Source: Bacteroidota bacterium
GTDB taxonomy: Bacteria; Bacteroidota; Bacteroidia; Chitinophagales; LD1
Assembly (NCBI GenBank): GCA_026391075.1
Contig: JAPLES010000042.1
Coordinates: forward strand, 27,143-69,905
Length of the DNA: 42,763 bases
Direction: 5' to 3'
Shown: positions 16,951 to 25,918 of the stretch, piece by piece
Numbering within the stretch: the stretch's first letter is position 1
Layout: each line of letters opens with the position of its first letter
Translations under genes and position numbers: made by a program
The notes under the pieces: generated by a model
What the model saw: the letters and a program-made list of their open reading frames with translations, nothing else
Told to the model about the DNA's origin: nothing
Database searches by the model: none

Positions 16951-17870
16951 TTACGCGTTCGGATTTACCTCGTTGTCTTTTTTGCCTTTAAAGAATTTTA
17001 CAATGCCTGCTACTACTGCCGCTCCACCTATAAAAATAAGTTTAGCAAACTTCAGGAGCACCAAACCTATTTTGGCAAACAAACCTGTTTTAAGTAAAAC
17101 TCCACCTGCTATCAAACCACCAATGCCGTATGCCGCAACCTTATCGCTATTCGAGTCAAAGTCGGCATATTTACTTCCGTCATTGAAATTTACATTGGCA
17201 AGTATCGGATTGATTTGAGATTTTATTTCAGCTAGTTGGTCCATAGTGCCAATAGCATTGAGTATTAAAACTCCTTTTCTACCCAGCACACGAATATTAT
17301 AGTTCAACGTTTCTGTTGAATCACCTTCAAATAAAATTCGTTTTGCCCAATGCAGTTTTTTCTCTTGCTCATCATAGTAAGGTGGCGAAGCCCAACCGGT
17401 CAATTGAAAAGTTGGATAACCCTGTTTCTTACGTTCAGGATTTATTTCTTTCACTTCTTTCTGCATTTGTTCAAGCAGCTCATCATACTTAATATCTTTT
17501 GCATCATCATCTTTCACGTGTCCGTCTTCATCGTAAGTAATTTCTATGGCCCAAGTAGTAGGAGTAATGTTATCAGCTTCTTCTGGAAAAATCATTCCTA
17601 ATGTTTGTGATGGAGGATTGCCCCACAAATCGTGCAATACATATTGCTTTGTTTACCGTTGAGATATTTAAAGCCTTTAGGAATTTCAAACTTAGCTAAA
17701 CCTAAACCTATAGTCACGCTACCAGCGGTATCGTAATTCAATGTTTGGAAACGAACCGAATCTGTTTTAGCCGATTCTGCATTATCGGTTTTGTCTTTTG
17801 CCGAAACATTTTGGGCGGATAATGCAACCAAAATAAGCACTGTACCAAGGTGATGAAAAACTTTTTTCAT
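16951..17870 (-). pseudogene. DUF2167 membrane protein, broken by a one-base frameshift
   Basis: The minus-strand frame from 17870 encodes a signal peptide and the DUF2167 start (FEIPKGFKYLNGKQS). It then goes out of frame and stops at 17598. The frame ending at 16951 continues the domain with VLHDLWGNPPSQTLGMIFP. Adding one base near 17644 (AA to AAA on the coding strand) joins KQS-K-YVLHDLWGNPP perfectly. The C-terminus has two hydrophobic segments and a basic tail (FFKGKKDNEVNPN), so it should sit in the membrane. The function of DUF2167 is unknown. A sequencing error is as likely as a true mutation. Confidence 0.75.
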
Positions 17871-17928
17871 GAGAATGATTTAGGTGAATGGATATTTGAA
17901 AATAGTATTTACGGCTATAGTTTCTGGA

Positions 17929-18636
17929 TTAATGACATGCTTGATTATACTTTTTCAACTTGTAGTAATTGTATGGCAATGGTGCTATAAATCCTGCTAT
18001 GGCTGCTATAGCAAAAGCCATCCAATATTGTGGCGAGTTGAACGAAGCTTTGCCTCCAGTAATCATAAAGTCGGTAAGGTTCATAGCTATTTCCATTGTT
18101 ACCATTGAAATCATTGACATGGAAAGTGCTGTCGTAAAAGCATTTCTCCACTCAAATTTTTCTCTGATGCGAAGTATAGTTGTTTCCAATAAAATGGAAG
18201 TACATAATCCGGCTACGATGGCTAAAAACATTTGTGTGAACATACTAATGTGCGGATGCGCTGCCTGCACATATACAATCATTCCGAAATCGCCAATAGA
18301 GCAACCGATTAAACAGTTGACTGTATTGAACGATGCTCGTTTCCATTTTTGCGTATCGTTCCAAAAGGCGGAATCATTTTTCGTGATTGAATTTCCAATA
18401 GGAGGCAAGTCAGAAGAAGGTTGATCACTTTCTTCGAGCACATCATAACCTGCTTCGCGCAAAAGTTTTGTTACATCGCTGTCAGAAATATTTTCTCCGG
18501 TTACGCTAATGCTTTTAATAGGTTTAGATAAATCAACTTTCCATTCTTTTATTTTTTCGGCTTTGTCAAAAAAAGGTTTTATACTTTGTATACAACCGGC
18601 ACAATGCAGTGTGGTAGGAAGAGTAATGGTGTTCAT
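17929..18636 (-). CDS. HMA-domain/DUF4396 fusion membrane protein
   Basis: This 235-residue protein has two parts. Residues 1-70 form a heavy-metal-associated domain with LHCAGCIQSI (CxxC) and EAGYDV. After a Ser/Pro linker, residues about 95-235 form a DUF4396 domain with four likely membrane helices, NCLIGCSIGDF and the end motif PYNYYKLKKYNQACH. The CxxC suggests binding of Cu(I) or a similar soft metal, and Cys and His residues in the membrane part could pass it on. No metal ATPase is adjacent. It lies between the DUF2167 gene and the TonB receptor terminator, so it is its own unit. Confidence 0.8.
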   Translation of the reverse strand: MNTITLPTTLHCAGCIQSIKPFFDKAEKIKEWKVDLSKPIKSISVTGENISDSDVTKLLREAGYDVLEESDQPSSDLPPIGNSITKNDSAFWNDTQKWKRASFNTVNCLIGCSIGDFGMIVYVQAAHPHISMFTQMFLAIVAGLCTSILLETTILRIREKFEWRNAFTTALSMSMISMVTMEIAMNLTDFMITGGKASFNSPQYWMAFAIAAIAGFIAPLPYNYYKLKKYNQACH

Positions 18637-18655
18637 GAATGGAATAATTACGTTG

Positions 18656-18663
18656 CGAATTTA
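18656..18663 (-). promoter_or_regulatory. Possible -7 box of the HMA-DUF4396 gene
   Basis: On the minus strand TAAATTCG fits TAnnTTyG and lies 19 nt before the ATG at 18636. At the -33 position there is TTT instead of TTG. Confidence 0.35.
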
Positions 18664-18710
18664 TCAGAAATATGGCGATGGAAATTTTACTCGAAAAAGT
18701 AACGAAAAAA

Positions 18711-18740
18711 AATCCCGAACCGGAAAACCGATTCGGGATT
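18711..18740 (-). terminator. Terminator of the TonB receptor gene
   Basis: AATCCCGAA (18711-18719) pairs with TTCGGGATT (18732-18740). An inner CGG/CCG extends the stem, and on the minus strand eight T follow. It lies 22 nt after the receptor stop codon. Confidence 0.88.
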
Positions 18741-18762
18741 TAAGTAAATACGATTTTTGTTT

Positions 18763-21700
18763 TTAGAAAGTAACCTGTGCCTTAGCAAAAAACTGAGCAC
18801 CCATGGTAGCTGCACCCGGGAAACTTTGCCATTGATAATTAGTAACGTTGTTTACATTGATTGAGAGCAATAATCCCTTATAAAAAGTTGGGCGATAACT
18901 AACACGTGCATCAAGAATATAAGCCGGCTTAACTGGGCCTGCGTAAATGGATGAGTTTGCATCGTAACCCATTTGATAACGGAAATTTATTCCATAACCT
19001 AAACCCGATTTTTTCAGGGTGTGATCAAACGTAACTGCCGCTTTCAATTTAGGCGCATTCAACGGCACTGCTTCAAGGGTAGAAAGAATCAATTGATCTT
19101 TATTTACCCAACTCATACTTCCACCTAAAATAATACTGTGCTGTGCATCATCAATGGCATTGTATTGAAAACCAAAATCAATTCCAAACACATCTAAGCG
19201 ACCAAGATTTTGGTAAGTGAGAATGTAATCGGAGTTTACATAAGCAGGGTCGTTAGGTGTTATAGTTCCCAATGGAAAAGTGTAGGTCATCACAATAATC
19301 TCATCGTAGACATCAGTATCTCTGTGTTGAATAATTTTATCATTTTGAAGTGCCAACTGACCATCAAGGCTTCCTTGAAGTAATTGGTTTAAAACGTTTG
19401 GTGTATTATCAGCATTATGAAGATTTTTCCATAAGCGCCCATCTTGGTCTATCACTTTATTATACTCATCGTAACCTAAATAACTTTTGCTATCGAGCAT
19501 TACTGCACCCGAAGCCGATTTAAGCGCACTCACATAGTTGCTTATGCGGGTCCAGTATGCGTCTATCTGAAGCGAAAGTTTTCCGGCAATCAAACCTTTG
19601 TAACCTAATTCTAAAGTTTGTGTAGTTGAGTTTCCAATCTTAGCCAAGTTTTTAAAACTGGAAGTATTTTGAATGCTGCCTACTAATTCTTTTTGCTGAG
19701 CAAATTTATCGTATGCTACTGAAATATGTGTTGCATTTGCAACTGTACCTGTGTCGCCACCTATGCCAGCAAATATGCCATTAACAAGAACATCAGCTAA
19801 GAAACTTCCAACCTTATCTGTAAATCCTTTTCTTAAGAAAGTAGTAAATGAATCAAACGCTTGTACGTTGAACGATTTATCGCCAAACGTATGCCAGCGC
19901 TCAACCTGATTACTACCAGTCCATGGTGCTGCGTTAAATTGTACTGTTCCGGCACCATCAAAATTGTAATTCCATCCATTTGGATTTCCAATTCCACGCA
20001 CGTTAATGCCGTTAGGAATTAAACCGTTTGATAAATCAAGAAACTGATTGAGTGTAGTTGGCGAATCAAAAGCGCGATTGTAAGTAAGGCGTATGTTATG
20101 CCCCACTGCCGGTTTAATAACCACAGCAGCACGAGGGCTAAACGATACACCTTTCAAAATACTGTTCCAGTCAATACGGAAGGCAGCTACAAATTTCAAC
20201 CACTTCAACGGTTCATAATCTCCTTGCAAATAACCGCCCACTTGGTTCAAATTATCTTTGTCCTCAAAGCGACCATTGATAGTTCCTTTGGTATCTGGTC
20301 GAGTCATCAACGCATCAAGTCCATAAATTAAACCCAGGTTCTCAATTGGGTTCCATGAATGCTGAATTTGAACGCCATGAAGTTTCGATTTGTCTGTCAA
20401 AAATTGCACCTTATAAGGTGACGGTGGTGAGGTATTATCATACGAAGCACGGTCAACAGGATTTGGAATTAAATACGTATTCCCGGCATCGCTGCTATTG
20501 ATAAAATACTGGATGTAAAGTTTTTTCCAGCTAATTCTAGTTTGCAAATACCAATAAATCCAACCTCTTCCTACACCACCACCTTGTGCCGCACCCAAAC
20601 CGGTTAGCTCAATATTATGGGTGCCCGATAATCCACCATTTACGGTGATGGTAAGATCTTTTATGGGACGAATATCAATTCGGCCCTCGGCAGCGTATTT
20701 ACGAATGAAAAAATCTTTTTTAAATCTTCTGATATCAAGGTGTGCTGAATCAAGGTACGTGATACCAGCCGAATCGTGTGTAAATTTTTGTATTGTATCG
20801 GGTGTAAATACTTTTCCGTAGTGTACAGAACCAAACAACATGCTATCACCTTCAAAAGGTTCACGAGGATCTATTACCGGATAGTCCTGCCCCTGGAAAT
20901 AACTACCCGAAATCTTGTAGCCGAATTTACCATCTAATAATTTTCCCGAATGGCGAAATTCCGGATTGATAATATTTCCTGAAATTGTTTTTCCGTTGTT
21001 ATACTGTGTAAGCGATTTGTCTAAAACAGTAAAACCACTCGTCATAGCAATGGTGGTCATAAATTTCTTTTCCTGGTCAAGTGGCGATTTAGTAATAATA
21101 TGCACCACACCACTCGAAGCATTTGGGCCATACAATGCCGAAGCAGGACCACGCACTACTTCAATTCTTTCCATATCTAAATTGCTAGTGGGAACTAACT
21201 GATAAGCATTGATACGCAACGATGGCACTGAGCCAATACGATTATCAACTACGTTTAGCACTGAACCCGAAAATATATTATTGAATCCACGCACTACCAC
21301 ATTACTACTCACTAAACCGGTGCGCATAATATCTACACCGGGAGTAGTTTTTAATTGCTCCACAGGAGTGGTAACAATGTTGCGCTCTAATTTTTCCTGA
21401 CCTATTACAGAGATAGAAGCAGGAGCATCTAAAATTTTCTCTTTCTTTTTAGAGGCAGAAACCACCACTTGATTTAAACCAACATCGGTAGTTGCTAAAT
21501 CTACATTCAGCACATAATTGCCCTCATTAGTTTTTATTGCAAACTCTCTGTTATCGTAACCAAGATAACTTACAACAAGTGTTTTTGATTCTTGCGGAAC
21601 TTTGAGTGTGTAGTTACCTGCATCATCGGTAGTGGTTCCTATGGCTGTTCCTTTCACGAGCACATTGGCACCTGGCATTGGCCGCTTTTTTTCATCCTTA

Positions 21701-21786
21701 ATATTCCCGCTAATAGTTATGTCTTGTGCAAAAAGACAAACAGAAAGTAAAGCAAAAAATGTGTGGAGTAAAATTTTCTTATTCAT
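18763..21786 (-). CDS. TonB-dependent outer-membrane receptor
   Basis: The protein has about 1007 residues from the ATG at 21786, which is followed by a signal peptide ending LFAQ; a start 14 codons upstream is less likely. Next come a carboxypeptidase-regulatory-like domain (ISGNIKDEKKRPMPGANVLVKGT), a plug (VEQLKTTPGVDIMRTGLVSSNVVVRGF, RIEVVRGPASALYGPNASSGVVHIITKSP) and a beta-barrel ending in VTF. No SusD partner lies next to it, so it is more likely a siderophore, cofactor or metal receptor than a polysaccharide system. The HMA protein downstream belongs to a separate unit, so a metal role is only a guess. Confidence 0.9.
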   Translation of the reverse strand: MNKKILLHTFFALLSVCLFAQDITISGNIKDEKKRPMPGANVLVKGTAIGTTTDDAGNYTLKVPQESKTLVVSYLGYDNREFAIKTNEGNYVLNVDLATTDVGLNQVVVSASKKKEKILDAPASISVIGQEKLERNIVTTPVEQLKTTPGVDIMRTGLVSSNVVVRGFNNIFSGSVLNVVDNRIGSVPSLRINAYQLVPTSNLDMERIEVVRGPASALYGPNASSGVVHIITKSPLDQEKKFMTTIAMTSGFTVLDKSLTQYNNGKTISGNIINPEFRHSGKLLDGKFGYKISGSYFQGQDYPVIDPREPFEGDSMLFGSVHYGKVFTPDTIQKFTHDSAGITYLDSAHLDIRRFKKDFFIRKYAAEGRIDIRPIKDLTITVNGGLSGTHNIELTGLGAAQGGGVGRGWIYWYLQTRISWKKLYIQYFINSSDAGNTYLIPNPVDRASYDNTSPPSPYKVQFLTDKSKLHGVQIQHSWNPIENLGLIYGLDALMTRPDTKGTINGRFEDKDNLNQVGGYLQGDYEPLKWLKFVAAFRIDWNSILKGVSFSPRAAVVIKPAVGHNIRLTYNRAFDSPTTLNQFLDLSNGLIPNGINVRGIGNPNGWNYNFDGAGTVQFNAAPWTGSNQVERWHTFGDKSFNVQAFDSFTTFLRKGFTDKVGSFLADVLVNGIFAGIGGDTGTVANATHISVAYDKFAQQKELVGSIQNTSSFKNLAKIGNSTTQTLELGYKGLIAGKLSLQIDAYWTRISNYVSALKSASGAVMLDSKSYLGYDEYNKVIDQDGRLWKNLHNADNTPNVLNQLLQGSLDGQLALQNDKIIQHRDTDVYDEIIVMTYTFPLGTITPNDPAYVNSDYILTYQNLGRLDVFGIDFGFQYNAIDDAQHSIILGGSMSWVNKDQLILSTLEAVPLNAPKLKAAVTFDHTLKKSGLGYGINFRYQMGYDANSSIYAGPVKPAYILDARVSYRPTFYKGLLLSINVNNVTNYQWQSFPGAATMGAQFFAKAQVTF

Positions 21787-21888
21787 AATCTTGGTTTTGG
21801 TTAACGGGTTCAATATAGAATTTTTCAATTGAGTTGAAATTTGCTTTTGTGCATTTGCTGTGGACGAATATTAACCCACCAGAAATTA

Positions 21889-21916
21889 AAAAAGCGCAAT
21901 GAGTATTGCGCTTTTT
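21889..21916. terminator. Bidirectional-type terminator hairpin
   Basis: AAAAAGCGCAAT (21889-21900) and ATTGCGCTTTTT (21905-21916) form a perfect 12-bp stem with a GAGT tetraloop, and T-runs lie on both strands. It sits 22 nt after the stop of the nucleoside kinase gene on the minus strand and upstream of the receptor. Confidence 0.88.
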
Positions 21917-21938
21917 ACTATTTTTCTGAAGAGTTGAG

Positions 21939-22775
21939 TTAGAACAACCCAAACAATTCGGCTCTTACTTTATTTATTACTTCGCCTTGTGCTTCTTCAT
22001 CTTCAGCAAAGTTGATTTTGTCAACATCTATAATAAGTAACCTACCTTCTTTGTAAGTGCCTATCCATTTTTCGTAGTACTCGTTAAGCCTTCTTATGTA
22101 ATCTAGGCGAAGATTATCTTCATACTCTCTTCCGCGCTTTTGAATTTGGTTAACGAGGGTAGGCACCGATGCTTTCAGGTAAATCAATAAATCGGGTGGA
22201 GTGATTAACGCTGAAATTGTTTCGTAAAGTTTGGTGTAGTTTTCAAAATCGCGGGTGCTCATTAAACCCATGCTATGAAGATTGGGTGCAAAAATCATGG
22301 CATCTTCATGAATAGTTCTATCCTGAATAACTACTTCAGTGCCTTGTTTAATTTCAACAATTTGCTTGAAACGCGAATTCAAAAAATAAACTTGCAAATT
22401 GAAACTCCAGCGCGGCATATCTTCATAAAAATCGTTGAGGTATGGATTGTTCTCTACATCTTCAAAGTGTGGTATCCAGCCAAAATGTTTCGAAAGAATT
22501 TTTGTAAGTGTTGTTTTACCAGCACCAATATTTCCTGCAATGGCAATGTGCTTAATTGGCTTCTTTGGTTTTCCTGAAACAGGTTTTGCTGCAGGAACCG
22601 CTGCTTTTTTATTTGCAGATTTTACAACTGGTTTAGCATCGGCCTTCTTAGCTGCCGGCTTTGCTACAACCTTTGGTTTAGCTACAGGTTTTGCTTTCGC
22701 TTTTACTTTTGCTTTCGGTTGTGGTTTCGGCTGTTTCTTGGGGGTGGACTTTGTTGCCGGTTTTTTCTTCGCCAT
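21939..22775 (-). CDS. Deoxynucleoside kinase with a histone-H1-like N-terminal tail
   Basis: The 278 residues divide in two. Residues 1-73 are almost only Lys, Ala, Pro and Val with KPAAKK-type repeats, as in histone H1 or Hc1 tails. From residue 74 comes a complete deoxynucleoside kinase: P-loop AIAGNIGAGKTTL, FEDVENNPYL, IQDRTIHEDAMIFAP with the DR and ED motifs, and the lid region QKRGREYEDNLRLDYI. It should phosphorylate salvaged deoxynucleosides. There is no internal Met that would remove the tail, so the tail appears to be translated. Its role (DNA or RNA binding) is inference. Confidence 0.85.
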   Translation of the reverse strand: MAKKKPATKSTPKKQPKPQPKAKVKAKAKPVAKPKVVAKPAAKKADAKPVVKSANKKAAVPAAKPVSGKPKKPIKHIAIAGNIGAGKTTLTKILSKHFGWIPHFEDVENNPYLNDFYEDMPRWSFNLQVYFLNSRFKQIVEIKQGTEVVIQDRTIHEDAMIFAPNLHSMGLMSTRDFENYTKLYETISALITPPDLLIYLKASVPTLVNQIQKRGREYEDNLRLDYIRRLNEYYEKWIGTYKEGRLLIIDVDKINFAEDEEAQGEVINKVRAELFGLF

Positions 22776-22905
22776 AATTAAAAATTCTTTTTGTTGACGA
22801 TTTCAAAAAAGCAAAATGCTTTTTCTCATGGTCTAATGTCTAACATCTACTATCTCTTCTCTGTTTACTCTTAGTGTGAGGTCGAAAATAAAAATTGTTT
22901 TGCGC

Positions 22906-23913
22906 TTAAAAACTTTTAAGCCCTATAATTTCACGAACGTCTTTTAAAGTTTGTGCAGCACTTGTTCTTGCTTTGCTTCCACCATCACCCAAAATTTCAT
23001 ACAGCTTTTTTTCATCGGCACTCAACTCCTTTATTTTTTCTCGAGTGGGAGCTAGAAAAACAACCATGTCTTCGCCCAACTGTTTTTTCATATCGCCATA
23101 ACGAATCGAACAGTTGTTATACGCCTCCTCAAACTGTTTCAACGTTTCTTCAGTTGAAACCAATTTCATCATGTCAAAAACGTTCTGAATAATAAGTGGC
23201 TTAGCTGAATTAGGTTCTTTTGGCCCGCTGTCGGTAACCATGCGCATCACCTTCTTACGAATTACATCGGGTTCTTCTTCCAGATAAATACAGGTGTGGT
23301 CGGGTTTGCTTTTACTCATTTTACCTTCTCCATCTAAACTCGGCACGTTCACTAATTTCTCTGCAAACGAAAACGGTTGCGGCTCAGGGAAATAATCAAC
23401 CTTATATAAATTGTTGAAACGTCTTACAAAATCACGACTCATTTCTACATGCTGCTGCTGATCTTTTCCCACAGGAACCTTCAATGCTTTGTGAATGATA
23501 ATATCCACCGTCATTAAAACAGGGTAAGTAAGCAAGCCCGCATTTACATTGTTTGGTTGGTCGCGAATTTTTTCTTTGAACGTAGCTTCGCGCTCCAGTT
23601 CTCCAAGGTAAGCGTGCATATTAAAAATGAGATACAACTCTGGAATTTGTGGCACATCGCTTTGCAAATACAACGCGCATTTATTCGGGTCGAGCCCACA
23701 AGCGAGATAAATGAGCGCAACATTCTTTGATTTCTCGCGCAGGTCAGCCGCGTTAGGATGCGTGGTGAGCGAATGATAATCTGCTACAAAAAAATAGCCG
23801 TTGAAGATATCCTGCATCTTTACAAAATTCTTTACCGCCCCGAAATAATTTCCGAGATGCTGCTTGCCTGTGGGGCGAACTCCGCTAACTGCTATTGGTA
23901 GTTTACTATTCAC
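22906..23913 (-). CDS. trpS: Tryptophanyl-tRNA synthetase
   Basis: This is a 335-residue class I synthetase that charges tRNA-Trp. The HIGH-type motif is TGKQHLGNYFG near residues 16-26, and the KMSKS loop is GEGKMSKSKPD. VDIIIHKALKVPVGKDQQQHVE is the region that contacts the adenylate. Length and motifs are complete. The start is a GTG at 23913, only 3 nt after the gatC stop, so the two genes form an operon and translation may be coupled. Confidence 0.94.
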   Translation of the reverse strand: MNSKLPIAVSGVRPTGKQHLGNYFGAVKNFVKMQDIFNGYFFVADYHSLTTHPNAADLREKSKNVALIYLACGLDPNKCALYLQSDVPQIPELYLIFNMHAYLGELEREATFKEKIRDQPNNVNAGLLTYPVLMTVDIIIHKALKVPVGKDQQQHVEMSRDFVRRFNNLYKVDYFPEPQPFSFAEKLVNVPSLDGEGKMSKSKPDHTCIYLEEEPDVIRKKVMRMVTDSGPKEPNSAKPLIIQNVFDMMKLVSTEETLKQFEEAYNNCSIRYGDMKKQLGEDMVVFLAPTREKIKELSADEKKLYEILGDGGSKARTSAAQTLKDVREIIGLKSF

Positions 23914-23916
23914 TGT

Positions 23917-24207
23917 TTACTTCTTAATGACCTTGGGAACTTTAAAATAATCGCTGTCGCGTTGTGGTGCGTTCTGCAAAGCTTCTTCTTTTGTCACAGT
24001 GTCCTTTACCACATCTTTACGCAAGACATTCTTCTCATCGGTCATATAAATAAGCGGCTCTACTCCGTCAACGTTTACTTCTTCAAGCTTCTGAACAAGG
24101 TCAAGAATCTTCTGCAAATCCTTCTTAATACCTTCCTTTGATTGCTCATCAAATTCCAGTTTAGAAAGTTCGGCAAGTTGATCAACTAATTCGTTATCTA
24201 TGTTCAT
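23917..24207 (-). CDS. gatC: Aspartyl/glutamyl-tRNA amidotransferase subunit C
   Basis: The protein has about 96 residues from the ATG at 24207, giving NIDNELVDQLAELSKLEFDEQ, the family start; the frame open further upstream lacks similarity. GatC holds GatA and GatB together in the complex that converts Glu-tRNA-Gln to Gln-tRNA-Gln. The C-terminal motif LRKDVVKDTVTKEEALQNAPQRDSD ends with the conserved APxxxxxYF segment. It is the first gene of a unit with trpS. GatA and GatB are not in the window. Confidence 0.9.
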   Translation of the reverse strand: MNIDNELVDQLAELSKLEFDEQSKEGIKKDLQKILDLVQKLEEVNVDGVEPLIYMTDEKNVLRKDVVKDTVTKEEALQNAPQRDSDYFKVPKVIKK

Positions 24208-24216
24208 TCGTTTATT

Positions 24217-24224
24217 TATTTTCG
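24217..24224 (+). promoter_or_regulatory. Possible -7 box for the ABC ATPase gene
   Basis: TATTTTCG fits TAnnTTyG and lies 48 nt before the ATG at 24273, in the 65-bp gap between the divergent gatC and ABC genes. No -33 TTG is seen at 19 nt. Confidence 0.3.
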
Positions 24225-24272
24225 ACCGCGCTAAAATAGAAATTACAACCAACCGCAACGGAATCCTCTTCT

Positions 24273-25004
24273 ATGAACTCATCTATCATTGAAATAAAAA
24301 ACATTAAGAAAGAATACATCATGGGCTCGCAATTGATTGCCGCACTTAAAGATGTTTCGTTGAACATAAACAAGGGCGAATACGTAGCGTTGATGGGTCC
24401 TTCGGGCTCAGGTAAATCTACGTTGATGAATATTCTTGGCTGTCTTGATTCACCAACTGCGGGCACATACAAATTGAATAGCACCGAAGTTTCGGAAATG
24501 ACGGATGATGAATTGGCTCATGTTCGGAACAAGGAAATTGGTTTCATTTTTCAAACCTTCAATCTTTTACCGCGCTTGACTTCATTAGAAAATGTTGCGT
24601 TACCAATGGTATATGCAGGCATGGGTAAAACCGAACGCACACACCGAGCAGAACATGTGATGGAAATGGTAGGATTGCAAGATAGAATGGACCACAAGCC
24701 CAATGAACTTTCGGGCGGACAACGTCAACGTGTGGCTATTGCGCGTGCGCTGGTAAACAATCCATCTATTATTCTTGCCGATGAGCCTACGGGAAATCTC
24801 GATACCAAAACTTCCTACGAAATTATGGCGATTATGGAAGAGATAAGTAGCAAAGGGAACACTGTAATTATTGTAACGCATGAAGAAGATATAGCAAAAC
24901 ACGCGCGAAGAATTTTGCGGCTAAGAGATGGATTAGTAGAGAGCGATTTGGAAAATATTCCTGTAAGAATGAGCGCAGAGCATTTGAATTTTGAAACCAG
25001 ATAA
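24273..25004 (+). CDS. ABC transporter ATPase, MacB/LolD type
   Basis: This 243-residue ATPase of the exporter-associated MacB/LolD/FtsE class has Walker [10 protein letters not shown], the Q-loop [11 protein letters not shown], signature [15 protein letters not shown], Walker [13 protein letters not shown] and the switch His in VTHEEDI. No permease gene is adjacent, so the partner is elsewhere. Candidate roles are lipoprotein release or efflux. The next gene starts 3 nt after the stop, suggesting cotranscription with the cobalamin adenosyltransferase locus. Confidence 0.9.
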   Translation: MNSSIIEIKNIKKEYIMGSQLIAALKDVSLNINKGEYVALMGPSGSGKSTLMNILGCLDSPTAGTYKLNSTEVSEMTDDELAHVRNKEIGFIFQTFNLLPRLTSLENVALPMVYAGMGKTERTHRAEHVMEMVGLQDRMDHKPNELSGGQRQRVAIARALVNNPSIILADEPTGNLDTKTSYEIMAIMEEISSKGNTVIIVTHEEDIAKHARRILRLRDGLVESDLENIPVRMSAEHLNFETR

Positions 25005-25007
25005 GCA

Positions 25008-25509
25008 ATGAAAATTTATACCAAAACAGGCGATATTGGCGAAACTTCTCTCTTTGGTGGACGAAGAGTTTTGAAAAACGAATTGCGTATTGATGCTTAT
25101 GGAACGGTAGATGAACTAAACAGTTGGATTGGTTTATTGCGCGATGTGCAAACAGAAAATTCAACCAAAGATTTATTGAAGGAAGTTCAAGATAGATTAT
25201 TTACCCTTGGTGCTACATTGGCGGCTGACCCCGATAACTCAAAACTTAAAACACCTGACCTGCACGAAACTGATATTGCTTCGCAATTTTGTTTTGCCTG
25301 GAGGTCATATTTTTGTTTCGTATTGCCATTTAGCACGCACCGTTTGCAGAAGAGCAGAGCGTTTGTGTGTAGCGCTTCATCAATCGGCAGATGTTCATCC
25401 GTTGACGATAAAATATTTGAACCGTCTTTCCGATTATCTGTTTACGCTCTCCCGCAAAATGGCGAAAGACTTAGGCGCAGAAGAAGTGAACTGGTTACCT
25501 AGAAAATAA
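25008..25509 (+). pseudogene. Cob(I)alamin adenosyltransferase (PduO type), disrupted
   Basis: The first frame gives the PduO N-terminus (KIYTKTGDIGETSLFGG, YGTVDELNSWIGLLRD, DRLFTLGATLAADPD) as far as PDLHETDI near 25277. A second frame then continues with LRNFVLPGGHIFVSYCHLARTVCRRAERL and NRLSDYLFTLSRKMA to the stop at 25509. Compared with the family from memory, about 16 codons of the ENEIDxMxxxLPP helix are missing, and the frame shifts by one. The net loss is about 47 nt. A 5-bp hairpin (ATTGC-TTC-GCAAT, 25275-25287) sits at the junction. An intact gene would make adenosylcobalamin from ATP; this copy should not. Confidence 0.8.
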
Positions 25510-25516
25510 ATTACCA

Positions 25517-25912
25517 ATGAAAACTATCCTCAAAATTCTATTCGTATTTGCAGTAATAGTTTTTGCAACTGAAAATTCTTTTGGTCAAACAACCAAAGCG
25601 AAACCAAAATCACGCAGCAAGAAAACGACTTCTACAAAAGCGAAAACTGTTGTAGCACCACCAAGAGATATTACCATTACTCTACAAAACGACCATGAAG
25701 GAAGTGTGATGGTTTTTGCGGGACATAAAGAAGATTTGAAAAACCCGAAGCCTAATGCTATGGGTGGCTTGAGCAAGAACAAACTTTATCTGAAAACAAA
25801 TGATGTAGTCTGTATTTTCGTAAACGGCAAACCAACTGCCTGTGCCGAGGTAAAACCAACCACGGTTACTTTAAAAATAAATGAAGCAGCTACGCAGATT
25901 TCAGAGAAATAG
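25517..25912 (+). CDS. Small secreted protein of unknown function
   Basis: The protein has 131 residues with a signal peptide ending NSFGQ. A Lys/Ser/Thr-rich linker (AKPKSRSKKTTSTKAK) follows, then a compact beta-rich domain (DITITLQNDHEGSVMVFAGHKEDL, KLYLKTNDVVCIFVNGKPTACAEVKPTTVTLKIN) with two Cys that could form a disulfide. No family is recognised. It starts 7 nt after the broken adenosyltransferase and probably shares its transcript. Its stop is 6 nt from that of the convergent TPR gene. Confidence 0.7.
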   Translation: MKTILKILFVFAVIVFATENSFGQTTKAKPKSRSKKTTSTKAKTVVAPPRDITITLQNDHEGSVMVFAGHKEDLKNPKPNAMGGLSKNKLYLKTNDVVCIFVNGKPTACAEVKPTTVTLKINEAATQISEK

Positions 25913-25918
25913 ATTTCT

